The notes under the pieces were generated by a model. That model was not told the DNA's origin, searched no databases, and saw only the letters and a program-made list of their open reading frames with translations. From positions 496,001-560,000 of the forward strand of contig JANHCV010000006.1 of assembly GCA_025594325.1 (NCBI GenBank): DNA of 64,000 bases. Direction: 5' to 3'. This DNA comes from Blastocladiella emersonii ATCC 22665. Taxonomy: Eukaryota; Blastocladiomycota; Blastocladiomycetes; Blastocladiales; Blastocladiaceae. A program made the translations under genes and the position numbers. Below, in pieces: positions 1 to 10,092 of the stretch. Numbering within the stretch: the first letter of the stretch is position 1; the number at the start of each line of letters is the position of its first letter.

Positions 1-1695
1 TCCAGGCGCGCATCGATGCGGCAAAACCGGCGACACCGTCTTTGCACGACCGCCTCGCCCGCGTGTGTGCGCGCATCGTGTCGCTCGACCTCGTCGTCGC
101 CGAGGCCTCGCTCGACGAAGCCCTTGCGCTACTCACGCAGATCCACGCGTCGTCGGCCGACGCCGTGGTCCGCAACCTGCACGTCGTGGTCGACGCCCTC
201 GTCAACGTCGCCGAGTACCACCCGACGCCCGCCGTACGCGCGACCGTGTGTCGTGGGCAGCTCGGGGCCGTCGATTTCGGCGATTTTTTGGGCGCCGCGG
301 CCGCCGCGATGCGCGGCGAGGCCACCGTCTCCGACAAGGACGGCGGGCTCAAGACGGGAGTCGTCGCGCACCAGGAGATCCCCGTGCTGTGCGCCGAGGT
401 GCTCAAGTCGTGTCTGATCCCCTTCCTCCGGTCCGGCGCGTTCCATTTCGCGCAGACCATCGTCGCGCACGCGATCCAGCGGCTGCTCAAGCTGCACCAC
501 AAGACGTGCCTCGACGCGCTCAACGATTTTGACCGGTCGACGGTGCGCCACCTGCAGGACAGCAAGTACCGCGTCGATGAGCCCATGCTCGTGGCCGAGG
601 CCGACGCAGCCGCCGCCATGTTCCAGCCCGGCGCCGTGTCCTTCTCCGCGTAGGCGTGCTGGTTCTGCCTCCGCCTCGCCGCCCGCTGCGCCGACTCGGC
701 GCTCGTCGCCGTCTTCCGCGCCCTGCACCCGCTGCTCGCGCAGACCCAGCACCACGAGGTCGCCACCGTGCGCTCCCCTTCATCGTCCTACACCTGTGCC
801 TTGTCGTGAGCCCCGCGCTCGACTCGGTCGTGTCCGAGTTCATTCACGCCCTGCAGCACGTGGCCGGCGGCGACCTTGCGATGCAGTCGTTCGCGCTCGC
901 CATCTTCGACGCCAGGAGCGCGCCAAGTTCGCCGAAAAGCGCAGCCGCCGCGCCACGCCGAGTGCATTGGGCGCGCCGAGCCCGCGCCGTACGACCTCGA
1001 GGCGTCGGTCCACCCTGCCGCCCGCGCCGGTCGACCTTGGACCTCGGACAGCTCTTCCTCGACGTGTTCCTCGACGTGTTCCTCGACGTGTACCGCCGCC
1101 TGCGCAACGAGGGCGTCGACTAGGCGCTCGGCGCGTCGCACCTGTTCCAGCAGCAGCAGCAGGTGGGCGGCGGCGGTGCCGACACGGTCCAGGACCCGCG
1201 ACACCTCGCGCTGCAGCACGAGGTCCGCGTGCTCGCCGTCCACCACGCGGCGTCCGTTCACGGCAGCAGCGGGAGCGTTCCGACACCCCCGACGCGGCTC
1301 AGCGCGTACCAGGCGTGGCGTGAGCTCGGGTCCTTTGACCTCCTCGCCGAGCAGCGCACGGGCGCCATCACGGCACACCGAGACGCACCCCGAGTGGAGC
1401 GCCGACCTCGCGCCGACCCGGTTACCCCCACGCCGATCCAGTCACCGCCGCCCCGAGCGTCGGGTACGCTCCTCAGCGACCCCGCCCACGCGCGCAAGCT
1501 CGAGCTCGACGCGCGCGCCCGCGCACGGTCCAGGCCGACGTGTTCCGCGAGCAAAGGCTCAGCTGCGCCTGTGCGACCATCGTCGACCGCCACTGGTTCG
1601 CTGACCTCCTCTTCACGTTCCATGACACGGCGCTGCTCGAGACCCGCACCGCCGAGCCCACCAACGTTGAGGCCATCGTCAACGCGCGCTACTAG
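1..1695 (+). pseudogene. ATR: ATR/Mec1/Rad3-family checkpoint kinase, broken fragment (HEAT and FAT region)
   Basis: Reading frame is open from the left edge to a TAG at 651-653, so the gene starts outside the window. It contains ATR-like blocks: a QLGAVDFG block (about 257-285), then EIPVLCAEVLKSCLIPFLRS and the AIQRLLK helix, then SKYR (about 562-573). After the TAG the same frame resumes with a Trp-rich segment and VFRALHPLL; the TAG sits where the family usually has a Trp. The signal then hops frames: LPFIVLHLCLVV (about 770-805), RAKFAEKR (about 915-945), FLDVYRRL (about 1070-1100), AYQAWRELGSFDLL (about 1300-1345), ending at a TAG at 1693-1695. No PI3K-like kinase domain follows. I could not repair the breaks with the short introns that work elsewhere here. 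A decayed pseudogene is most likely; clustered assembly indels are the alternative. Family assignment is from recognised motif order, not a search. Confidence 0.62.
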
Positions 1696-2131
1696 CGGGT
1701 TGGGACGCGGCGGGATTGCACGCACGCGCGGTCCTCAGCGCGCGAGGAACCGTACGGAGCGCGCTGGTCGCGGCCGCGGTCGCGCTCATTCGAAACTTTT
1801 AATACATTCCGTTACATTGATCATATGTGTGTTTGAGCCGGCGGGGTGCGCGAGGTGACCTCGCCGACGGTGGCCGCGGCCACGGCTGCTGCACGGCTGC
1901 TGCAGCGGCGCGTGTGCGGAAGAGCGCCTGCCACAGCAATCGTGTGGAGCTGGCACGTGACCGGTCCTCGAGTGCAGGTCCCCTGTGATCCAACCAGTGA
2001 TCCAACCGAGACGCGTCTCCCACCCCTCTCCGCTTCCATATCCCGTTTCTCGTCACTCCCCCGTCATACGCCACCACACCATGTAACACGAATGGAATAG
2101 AATCCCACCATCTACCACTTGATGCCTTCCG
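1696..2131. other. Intergenic, no gene seen
   Basis: Between the broken kinase gene and the next start codon. It holds a short AT-richer patch (about 1795-1830) and no supportable ORF; presumably the promoter of the 2132 gene. Confidence 0.5.
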
Positions 2132-5100
2132 ATGCCGACGCACCGCACCGCCCTCCTCGCGGTCCACGACTGCCTGCACGCCGACTGCCACCTGGCCGCG
2201 GACCCGTTGTCCGCCGCGGCCGCCGAGGCGCACCTGCGCCCGCACGGCTCGGCGCGCTCGCAGCGCCGCCGCCATGACCTCAACGTGTTCCGCCCGCTGC
2301 CCGTGCGCGTCCCGCTCGGCGGCGGCAAGATTCTATCCCCGCTCGCGTCGCGCACCTCGAGCGCCGCGATCGCGGGCAGCCGCCCGTCCGCGCGGATCGG
2401 CGGTCTCGTCGCGAGCAGCGAGTACGCGTGCGGGATCGAGTTCGGCAAGGTGCTGGCGCAGGCGCTGCACCCTACGACGCGGCGCGACCGTGACCCCGAC
2501 TCGGGCCGGTACCGGCAGGGCGGCAACGCGCTGCTGTTCAACTCGTTCGCGGCCATCACGCACGCGCGGCCCGCGCTGTGTCTCGCGCACCTGGTCCCGC
2601 TGCCGCCCAACCCGCCCGTCGCGCCCGCGGGCAAGCTCGATATCGGGCTCGTCCCGCCGCGCGTCGACACGCTCGAGCCCGTGCGCGGCACGCGGTTCGC
2701 GATCCACCTGCTCGCGCGGCGGAACCGCGGGCGGCGCCGGCGCGGCGGGCCCGGGGACGACGATGACGACGACGATTCGCTCGACGCGAGCGGGCGCAGC
2801 CGCACGGGACTCCCCGCGATCGACGGTAACGGCGGGGCCGTGACTGCGCGCGGCGACGGCGGCGAGGGGGACGCGAACCTCGACCTCGACATCGAGTACT
2901 TTCGCCAGCTGCAGCCCATCTCGTCGCGGTCCAGCATGCAGACCGGCGACGCGGGCGCCGCGGGGTACCGGTACACGCCGCCGGCGCCGCCGAAATCCGC
3001 CGGCCCGCGCGCGTCGCTGTCGGCGCGGCCGACCGTCGCGCCCGTCCCCGAGGCGTCGGCCGAGGACTCGGACGCGGCCGATGCGCTGGCGCGGGCTGCC
3101 GCGGAGAAGGGCAAGGGTTCGCGGGGCGGGTCGGCGGGGTCGGGCGGCAGCCGCGACGAGGACGACGGCAAGGACGAGGACCTGGATCTCGACCCGCGGC
3201 TCGCGCTGGGCGAGGAGGAGGATCTGGGGAACGTGCACACGCCGCTCCTCCTAAACCGCGGCGACTCGGCGCACGACGCGGCGGCGGCGGCGGGCGGGCG
3301 CGGCCGCGGCATGTCGTTCCTGAGCGCGTCCGCGAAACGGGCCGCGGACCCGCGCGTCATGGAAATCCTGGACCTGGAGCGCGAGGCGCTCGTGTCGGGG
3401 ATGCTAGACGTGCAGGCGCAGGCGATCAACGCGCCGGGCAGCGCGGCGGGCGGCGCGTCGGTCGAGGACGACGAGTGCCTGTTCACGTTCATGTCGGACC
3501 TAGTGCTCCTCCTCATGGTGCAGCGCGCGCGCGCCACGGGCGCCAAGTCGGTCCAGTACGACGCGCAGGTCGAGGCGGTGCTTGACGACCCCATGACCTA
3601 CTTCCAGAGCATGGCGTGGACCACCGCGCAGTACATTAGCGTGCTGCGCCGCCCGCCGCTGTTCCCGGCCACCACCTTCGTGCAGCTCGTCGGGATCGTC
3701 ACGGGCACCGAGGCCGGCCACCACGAGGACGACGACGACCGCACCAAGCGCAAACGCGTCCGCCTGCTGTTCCGCCGCCACTTGCGCAAGCTCGACGCGC
3801 CGTCCGCGCTGTATTTCCGGTCCATTATCAGCCACCTCGCGCGCACCACGGACCTGCTGGACGTGCTCCCGCACGCGGGCCGGCGTACCCCACAACTCGC
3901 GTACCGCCTGGCCACCGCGCTCGTCCCGATCCTCGTGGAGCCCGGCTGGGTCGACCACGTCCCGCGCACCATGTGGATGGCGCAGGCCCCGACGCAGCTC
4001 GGTGCGCACCGCCCGTGGCAGACGCCCGCGCTGCGCGACCCCGTGGTCCCCGACCCGCCGCCGCCGCTGGGCACTGGGCGCGTCGTGGATACCGACGAGG
4101 GCGGCGCCGTCTCCGAGAGCAACGTGTCGACGCGCCCCGAGACCGCGTCGAGCCAAGAGGACTCGACTGACCGCCGCCGCAGCAGCGTCAACGGCGGTGG
4201 CGCGATCTCGTCGCTATTCTGGCGCGAGCACCTGCGGCGCGACCCGCGGCTGCACCCGGCGCCCGACCGCGAAACGTTCCTGTTCCTCGTCACGGACGGC
4301 ACCGAGCCGCCCGACCGGAGTCTCCTGCGGCTCGCGCCGGACAGCGCCGGGTCGTCGGCGGCCGGGACCGACGCAGGCGGCGGTGGGGATCCGATCGTGG
4401 GCGCGAGCGCCGCGCTGCTCGACGACTCGTTTGCGTCGGCGTCCGAGCTTGGCGACTCGCGCCCGGCCACGGCGCCACGGCAGCCCAGCGCGCTCGTTTT
4501 GGGGGCCTCGGGCGGGGATGTCGCCGGGTCGGACCTATCGGTCAACAGCGCGGCGACCGAGGAGACCGACCCGGATCCCGCAGTAGCGGGAGCGCGCGCG
4601 GGGACCGCCGGCTCGACGTCGTCGTCGCAGCCCGACCGCGACGCGGACGGGATCGCGCTGCCGATGCGCATCCCGTCGCCGCCTGCCAACACGCCGAGCC
4701 GGATCGTCGCGGGCGCGCGGCCGGCGACCGCGGCGCCGCTGCTCATGGCGCGCCACGCGGCGCTGTCTGCAAGCCGTCGCGGCGGCGGTCCAGGAGCGCT
4801 TCCGCGCTCAAACGTGCGGCTCGCGCCGTCCTCAGCATCGTCAACGAGCAGCACCGGCACGCTTCCCTCCTCGGCCCGCGCGCCGCCATCCCCGTCTTCC
4901 TTCCGCCCCCGCGTCCCACACACCGCCAACACTGGCGGCGCGCGCCCACACACCGCGTTCGCGGACATGTCACACCCACCACCCCTCAGCTCCGCGCCGA
5001 GCGCGAGCAACTTCGACTCCGTGACGACGCCCGGCTTCGCCGCAGTCCCCATGCCGCGCGACCTCGTCGACCTCGCCGCGACCACGCTGCAGTGGGTGTT

Positions 5101-5488
5101 CGCGCACGCCGACGTGCTGCTCGAGACGGCGCTGATCCGCGCGGTCCGGCTCGACCGCGATCTGCGCGCGGCTGAGGTCGCTGCAGCGGCGGCGGCGGCG
5201 GCGGCTGCTGCTGCTGCTGCCGCGGCGTCAGCCCCGGCATCGCGCACGACGACGGGGAAGGGCGGTGGGCGGCGCGGGACCCTCGCCGCGGTCCGCGTTG
5301 CGGTCGGCGGCAGCAGCAAGGGCCGGCGCACGAGCCAGGTCAGCCCAACAACCGCCGCGACATCTTCCGCGCCCGCCGCCGCCGGCGGCCTCGCGCGCGA
5401 CGCGGACGAGGCGCGGAACCCGTTCCCGTCGGTCCCCGGGTCCGCGACCGCGGGCGGGGCGTCAGCGCCGCCCAAAGGCCGTCGTTAG
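2132..5488 (+). CDS. Hypothetical protein, 1118 aa, acidic and Ala/Pro/Ser-rich with a conserved-looking helical core
   Basis: A single uninterrupted frame of 1118 codons from ATG at 2132 to TAG at 5486-5488. I do not recognise the family. The N-terminal ~200 residues look ordered (a KILSPLASRTSSAAIAG stretch and a Gly/Leu-rich block). An acidic run of seven Asp lies near 2757-2780. A second ordered region (about 3470-3970) is helical; it contains SALYFRSIISHLARTTDLLD and LAYRLATALVPILVEPGW. This loosely recalls the last helices of RhoGAP folds, but no arginine finger is obvious, so I do not assign that function. The C-terminal third is low complexity with a polyalanine run (about 5178-5225). 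Its stop lies 61 bp from the stop of the convergent downstream gene. Confidence 0.75.
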   Translation: MPTHRTALLAVHDCLHADCHLAADPLSAAAAEAHLRPHGSARSQRRRHDLNVFRPLPVRVPLGGGKILSPLASRTSSAAIAGSRPSARIGGLVASSEYACGIEFGKVLAQALHPTTRRDRDPDSGRYRQGGNALLFNSFAAITHARPALCLAHLVPLPPNPPVAPAGKLDIGLVPPRVDTLEPVRGTRFAIHLLARRNRGRRRRGGPGDDDDDDDSLDASGRSRTGLPAIDGNGGAVTARGDGGEGDANLDLDIEYFRQLQPISSRSSMQTGDAGAAGYRYTPPAPPKSAGPRASLSARPTVAPVPEASAEDSDAADALARAAAEKGKGSRGGSAGSGGSRDEDDGKDEDLDLDPRLALGEEEDLGNVHTPLLLNRGDSAHDAAAAAGGRGRGMSFLSASAKRAADPRVMEILDLEREALVSGMLDVQAQAINAPGSAAGGASVEDDECLFTFMSDLVLLLMVQRARATGAKSVQYDAQVEAVLDDPMTYFQSMAWTTAQYISVLRRPPLFPATTFVQLVGIVTGTEAGHHEDDDDRTKRKRVRLLFRRHLRKLDAPSALYFRSIISHLARTTDLLDVLPHAGRRTPQLAYRLATALVPILVEPGWVDHVPRTMWMAQAPTQLGAHRPWQTPALRDPVVPDPPPPLGTGRVVDTDEGGAVSESNVSTRPETASSQEDSTDRRRSSVNGGGAISSLFWREHLRRDPRLHPAPDRETFLFLVTDGTEPPDRSLLRLAPDSAGSSAAGTDAGGGGDPIVGASAALLDDSFASASELGDSRPATAPRQPSALVLGASGGDVAGSDLSVNSAATEETDPDPAVAGARAGTAGSTSSSQPDRDADGIALPMRIPSPPANTPSRIVAGARPATAAPLLMARHAALSASRRGGGPGALPRSNVRLAPSSASSTSSTGTLPSSARAPPSPSSFRPRVPHTANTGGARPHTAFADMSHPPPLSSAPSASNFDSVTTPGFAAVPMPRDLVDLAATTLQWVFAHADVLLETALIRAVRLDRDLRAAEVAAAAAAAAAAAAAAAASAPASRTTTGKGGGRRGTLAAVRVAVGGSSKGRRTSQVSPTTAATSSAPAAAGGLARDADEARNPFPSVPGSATAGGASAPPKGRR

Positions 5489-5523
5489 TGGTGCTGTGCA
5501 AGTTGTGTGAGTGTATATAATAT

Positions 5524-5546
5524 TGATCTCTCTCTCTCTCCCCCCC
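5524..5546. repeat. CT/C simple-sequence tract
   Basis: A (CT)n run followed by eight C residues in the 61-bp gap between two converging stop codons. Confidence 0.8.
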
Positions 5547-5549
5547 AAA

Positions 5550-7655
5550 TCACCAGTAGTTCGTGCCCGTGTCCGCGTGGTGGAGGTGCGTCGCGGACTG
5601 CGGTGACAGCGGGCCGGGCGGCGGCGGCGGGAACATGGGGCCGCCGTGCAGCCCAGTCCCACCGCCGGGGTGGAAGCTGAGCGGGCGCGCGGCAGCAGGA
5701 GCAGCACCGGGGGCGCCGAGCATGGCGGACATGCGGCGCGACGCGTTGACGGGCGCGGCGCCCGGCCGGAGCTGCGAGTGGGGGTGCAGCTGCGGCGCAA
5801 GCGGGTGCTGCCCCGAAATACTCCCGGACGCGCGCGAGAAGGGCGAGTCGGCGAACGTCAGGCTGGTCGGCGGCGCGCTCTGCGGCGGCTGCGCTGGCGA
5901 CGGGATCATCCACGACTGGCGGCGCGGGTTCGCGGATGCCAGGGTTGCGCTCGGGTGCGTCCACATGCGGCCGGCGCCGAGGGCGACGCCGTCCTCGAGC
6001 TCCTCCTGCTCGGCGCGCGAGAGCGGCGGCGCCGCGGCGGCGCCGACGGCGAGGATGGGGACCATCATGGACCGCGGGCGCGGCGCGGCGGCTGCCGCCC
6101 CCGAAACACCAGGCCACCGCCGCTGCGGTCCCACTCCCGAAGTCGGCCGCTGCAGAGGGCGTTGATGGTGGCGGAAATGTAATGGCGTCGTATCGTCAGC
6201 GCCCTCGGACTCGCTCTCGCTCTCCGCGCCACCGAGCTCCTCGTCGCGGACGGCGGGCAGGTCGGCGGACCGCGTGCGCAGCGGGACGGCGAAGGGCGGC
6301 GGCGGGAGCGGGGCGAACGGGTCGAACTTGGCCGCCACGGGGGGTTCCGCCGCGGGCGCAACGTCGTAGTCGAGGACGGTCGCGGCCGAGTACCGCGGGG
6401 CAACGCCGTCGGCGGGGTTGGAGAAGGTGGACGCGGGTCGGCCGGCGGGGTTGGAGAGCGGCGACGCGGGGCGCCCGCCGCCGACGGCCGAGGGCAGGAT
6501 GACGGATGTCCGCGGCCCGACAAACGAGGCCGGACGCACCGACGCGGGCTGCACGCGCACGAGGCCGTTACTGCTGCGGCGCGGGACGACCGGCGCCACC
6601 GCTGCCGCCGCCCCCGCCGGAGGCTCGACGACCATGGCCGCCGAGACGTGGTTGGTGGCCTCCTGTAGCGCGTTAGCGAGCGCCGTGGTCAGAAACGCCA
6701 TCATCTTCCGGCGCGCACGGGGCGAGGCGGAGGTGATGACAAAGTCGCCGTCGTCGTGGTCGACGCGGACCGAGAGCGAGGCGCCCGCGGCCGCGGCGCG
6801 CGCCGAGGCTTTCGTGTACGCGTCAATGTACGCGTCCGAGAGCTGCAGGGCGGTCAGGGCGCGCGCGTTGAGGGCGAGCGGGATCGGGATGGTCGAGGCG
6901 ACGGGGGTCGCGTCGAGCGCGTCGTCCTTGTCCTTGTCCTTGCTCGACTTGCGCGACGATTTCGTGTCCTTGGACTTACTGCGCGACGCAGCGGCGCTCG
7001 ACGACTTGGCGGGCGACGACGACAGCGACGACGGGGACGCGGACCGGGTCGACGCGGACCCCGATCCCATGGCGGCCGAGAGCGGCGGCGATGGCGGGAT
7101 CCCGCCGCCGATGCTGCTCTTGGCCGACTTGCGCGACTTGGACGAGCGCGTCGACGGCGCGGCCGAGTCGGGGCGCGCGGGCGGCGGGAGCGGGACCGGG
7201 ACCTCGGCAATGGGCGCGAGCTCGGGCAGCGACAGCTCGCGCGTCAGCGACGGCGGCGACTGTGAGAGGAACGGGAGGTCGGGCAGGACCGGCGCCTGCG
7301 CCGCGGGCGGCGGCGAAGGCTGGAGCGCAAGCGCGTCGAGGTGCGCGAGCAGCTGCATGGGCGTGTCGGCGACGTCCGACTCGATGTCGAGCAGCGACGT
7401 TGGCTTGGACGACGTGGTCGGCGTGACGGCGCGCGTGACGCTGGTCGGCGACGGCGCGGGCGTCATGACCTGGAACGACGGCAGCGCGGGGCCCGTGGGA
7501 CCCGAGGGCGAGGCGGGAACGGGAGAGGCGGGGCCGCCCAGCGCGGCAAGGTCGGCGGCCGAGTACCCGAGCTGGTCGCGCAGGAACGCGAGCTCCGTCA
7601 CCGACAGCGTCGCGGGGGCGGCCGCGCCCGACGAGGATGGCGGCGTGGTTGCCAT
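5550..7655 (-). CDS. Hypothetical Ser/Pro/Ala-rich protein, 701 aa
   Basis: Uninterrupted frame on the minus strand. I chose the ATG at 7655 (protein begins MATTPPSSSG) because everything upstream in that frame is low-complexity His/Leu/Arg sequence typical of GC-rich noncoding DNA. The first ~25 residues after the Ala/Ser leader contain SVTELAFLRDQLGYSAADL, a probable short helix. A basic Ser/Lys tract (SKSKDTKSSRKSSKDKDKDD) precedes a compact region (about 6640-6880) that includes LTALQLSDAYIDAYTKA and RARRKMMAFLTTALANALQ. That region may be the only folded part. The remainder is disordered, with repeated NPAGRPAS-like units near 6410-6470. No catalytic motif or membrane segment is visible. 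Function unknown. Confidence 0.7.
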   Translation of the reverse strand: MATTPPSSSGAAAPATLSVTELAFLRDQLGYSAADLAALGGPASPVPASPSGPTGPALPSFQVMTPAPSPTSVTRAVTPTTSSKPTSLLDIESDVADTPMQLLAHLDALALQPSPPPAAQAPVLPDLPFLSQSPPSLTRELSLPELAPIAEVPVPLPPPARPDSAAPSTRSSKSRKSAKSSIGGGIPPSPPLSAAMGSGSASTRSASPSSLSSSPAKSSSAAASRSKSKDTKSSRKSSKDKDKDDALDATPVASTIPIPLALNARALTALQLSDAYIDAYTKASARAAAAGASLSVRVDHDDGDFVITSASPRARRKMMAFLTTALANALQEATNHVSAAMVVEPPAGAAAAVAPVVPRRSSNGLVRVQPASVRPASFVGPRTSVILPSAVGGGRPASPLSNPAGRPASTFSNPADGVAPRYSAATVLDYDVAPAAEPPVAAKFDPFAPLPPPPFAVPLRTRSADLPAVRDEELGGAESESESEGADDTTPLHFRHHQRPLQRPTSGVGPQRRWPGVSGAAAAAPRPRSMMVPILAVGAAAAPPLSRAEQEELEDGVALGAGRMWTHPSATLASANPRRQSWMIPSPAQPPQSAPPTSLTFADSPFSRASGSISGQHPLAPQLHPHSQLRPGAAPVNASRRMSAMLGAPGAAPAAARPLSFHPGGGTGLHGGPMFPPPPPGPLSPQSATHLHHADTGTNYW

Positions 7656-8343
7656 GGCGTTGAGCGGGAGAGCGGTGGCGTCTTTCGGTCTAGGTTGGAG
7701 ACGGTGGCAAGAACCGCAGCGGCAAGTGGTGGTGGTGGTCGATGCGTTCAGCGCCCGCTCGTTCGTTCGCGCAGGACAGCAAGGGTGCAAGTGCAAGTGC
7801 AAGAGGGTGTCGATGCGTGGTGTGCGGGCCTCCTCTCTGGCGGCCGCGCTTGGAGGTGCCAGATGGGAGGGAGAGAGAGAGAGGATGAAGGCGCCGAGGG
7901 GCGGGAGGAGGAGACCCAGCCCGCGTGCGCCCAAGGTCGGTCGCCGCCAAAGCCTAAACGTCGAACTCTACGCTTCTCCCGTGCGAATATTTATTCGACC
8001 TGCGGCCCACGTTGGCAGCGCCGTCGCGCTCGCGAGGTCGTGCTCGCATGTGCGCGCGCCGCCCTTTCACGCCATCCACACGTTGCGGTGCCACGCTCGC
8101 CCGCGGAGGTCCCTGAACCGTGGCCATCGCCATCGCGTTCCCACACTCCCCTCTCCTCTCCTCTCCTCCCTCACGATCGCCATGTTGGCGACCACGACGA
8201 CGACCATGGTGGTGGTGGCCCGATAATCGCAAACGCGAGCACGCAGTCGCTGAGATCTATTTCAAGCGCCACTACGCCCACCGCACTTGCACCCGTGCCG
8301 TGCCCGCCTCGTATTTTCAGCGGTCGACCCATCACCTCCACCA
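7656..8343. other. Intergenic region upstream of the 5550-7655 gene
   Basis: No supportable gene. Contains a CTCCT-rich pyrimidine tract (about 8146-8175) and a GGT-rich stretch (about 8205-8218). Probably holds the promoter of the minus-strand gene ending at 7655 and the 3-prime UTR of the F-box gene. Confidence 0.5.
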
Positions 8344-10092
8344 TCACATGGCGGCCGCGCGCGCCGCGAGACTCGGGAACCACCGCACCGCGTACGTGCG
8401 CACCTCGACCTTACCCTCCCTCGCCGCGGCGATGGCTGCGGTCCCGCGGAACGTGATGCGCCGCCCGTCGTCGTCCTGCGTGATCCCCGCCGGCAGCGCG
8501 TCGGCCTCCTGCACCACCGCCGGTGGCTCCGCATCGTCGCCGTCGTCGCGTGCGTCCTCGGCCGCCGCCTGCGCCGCGCTGAGCACCTCGATCGTGGCGG
8601 CGGTCCCGCACGCAACCTCGACGCGCGCTACTCCCAAAGGCACCGCACGGAGGAGCGCCGCGATACACGCATCCATCTCGCGTCCGCCCGGTCCCGCGAC
8701 GTCGACCTGGAGCCACTTGAGGCGCGGCGACCCGGCGAGAACCGCCGCGAGCGCGGTGGCCGACGCCGGCGTGACTTGGCGCATGTGCACTCCCAAACCC
8801 GTGAGCGGGCCGTGGTCGGCGTGCACGAGGTTGGGCGACGCGGCAAGATCCGCGAGCGTGTTGCCCCACGCGCAGGGCAGGGCGACGGGCGCCGTCGGGT
8901 CGAGTTCCGCCGCGAGCGCCGTTTCCGCGAGATCGATGGCCCCGGCGCCGACGACCGTGAGCCGGTACACGCGCAGCGTGGTCAGGGAGTGCGGGAGGAG
9001 GCGCAGGAACGCCCGCCACGCGGCGCGCGACGCGACCTCGACGCCGAGCAGCGTCAGGTGCTGCAGACGGCGCGGCAACTCCCCGCCGCCGGCCTCGGTC
9101 CACTTCTCAACCGTCGCCGCCGACAGGGCGATCCCGCCGAGCCGCAGCGTCGTGACGGGACACGCCGCGATCGTGTCCCCGAGCGGCGGCGCCGCGTCGA
9201 GCACCGCCTCAATGGCGGGCACCGGCTCGCCCGTGCCCGCGGACCCGGCCTCGCCCCACGCGTGCGCGAGGGAGCCGTGCACCGTCGACTGCACGATCCC
9301 GAGCTCCGTGATCCCCGTCGTCTCCTCGCCCGCGCTGCCCGCCGCGGCGGCGGCGCCCGCGAACAGCGCGATGCCGAAGCTGAGCATCCTTGGGTCCTCG
9401 GCCGTCACCGACACCGCGCGGAGACCGGGCAGCGCGCCCGCGAGCTCGCCGCGCCGTGCCCGGTGGGCGAGATCGGCCAAAACGGCGAGGTCGGCGATCC
9501 GGTGCAGCGCCTCGAAGTTGACGTTGATGGACGCGAGATTCGCCCTTTTTTGGGATACCGGCGCGGTCAACAGCGCCGCGATATGCGCGCCGAGGAACGT
9601 CGTACGCGGTTTCGCGGGATCCGTCCCGCCGCCGCGCGGCGACGCGTACAGGACGAGTTCGCGGAGCGCCGGGCACACCTTTTCCCCGCCACAAACCGCC
9701 GCAACGGCCGACGACGCGCGGTCGACGGCGAGCCGCGTCACGTTCGGCGTGTACTGGAGCACGCGGCGGTGCCGCTCCTCGTCGTCGCCGCCGTCGGCGA
9801 GGGCGAGCAGGTCCAGCTCGCGCACCCAGCCCGCGTAGTCGGCGGACTGCGGGGTCCGTGCGACCCATAGCGTCTGTGTCATGACGTGCAGCGCGGCGAT
9901 CGGGAGCGGAGACGACATGGGCCAGATGGACCGCCACAGGCGCGGCGCGGACAGGGCGAAGGTGCTGTGTGAGCAGTACAGCAGCGCGCGCAGGTCGGGC
10001 AGCGACGTGACGTGGTCGGCGATCAGGCCGAGGACTTCGGGCGGCAGCACGGCGAGGCGGCCGAGTGACTTTGTCGGTGGTGATTGATCCAT
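8344..10092 (-). CDS. F-box protein with leucine-rich C-terminal region, 582 aa
   Basis: Start placed at the ATG at 10092 (MDQSPPTKSLGRL); upstream codons in the frame look noncoding. Residues ~12-55 form an F-box-like motif: LPPEVLGLIADHV, then a Leu-rich helix with a Cys-Ser turn, and LWRSIWP. F-box proteins act as substrate adaptors of SCF (Skp1-cullin-F-box) ubiquitin ligases. The rest has irregular leucine-rich segments such as VRELDLLAL, LRELVLYAS, LPGLRAVSVTAED, LQHLTLLGVEV and LTTLRVYRLTVV. These fit a degenerate LRR solenoid that would bind substrate. No introns are needed and no membrane segment is seen. F-box call is from motif recognition; the substrate is unknown. Confidence 0.7.
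   Translation of the reverse strand: MDQSPPTKSLGRLAVLPPEVLGLIADHVTSLPDLRALLYCSHSTFALSAPRLWRSIWPMSSPLPIAALHVMTQTLWVARTPQSADYAGWVRELDLLALADGGDDEERHRRVLQYTPNVTRLAVDRASSAVAAVCGGEKVCPALRELVLYASPRGGGTDPAKPRTTFLGAHIAALLTAPVSQKRANLASINVNFEALHRIADLAVLADLAHRARRGELAGALPGLRAVSVTAEDPRMLSFGIALFAGAAAAAGSAGEETTGITELGIVQSTVHGSLAHAWGEAGSAGTGEPVPAIEAVLDAAPPLGDTIAACPVTTLRLGGIALSAATVEKWTEAGGGELPRRLQHLTLLGVEVASRAAWRAFLRLLPHSLTTLRVYRLTVVGAGAIDLAETALAAELDPTAPVALPCAWGNTLADLAASPNLVHADHGPLTGLGVHMRQVTPASATALAAVLAGSPRLKWLQVDVAGPGGREMDACIAALLRAVPLGVARVEVACGTAATIEVLSAAQAAAEDARDDGDDAEPPAVVQEADALPAGITQDDDGRRITFRGTAAIAAAREGKVEVRTYAVRWFPSLAARAAAM

Noticed and set aside
2132-5488. Active RhoGAP assignment
   Set aside because: Only vague resemblance to terminal helices; no arginine-finger motif identified.
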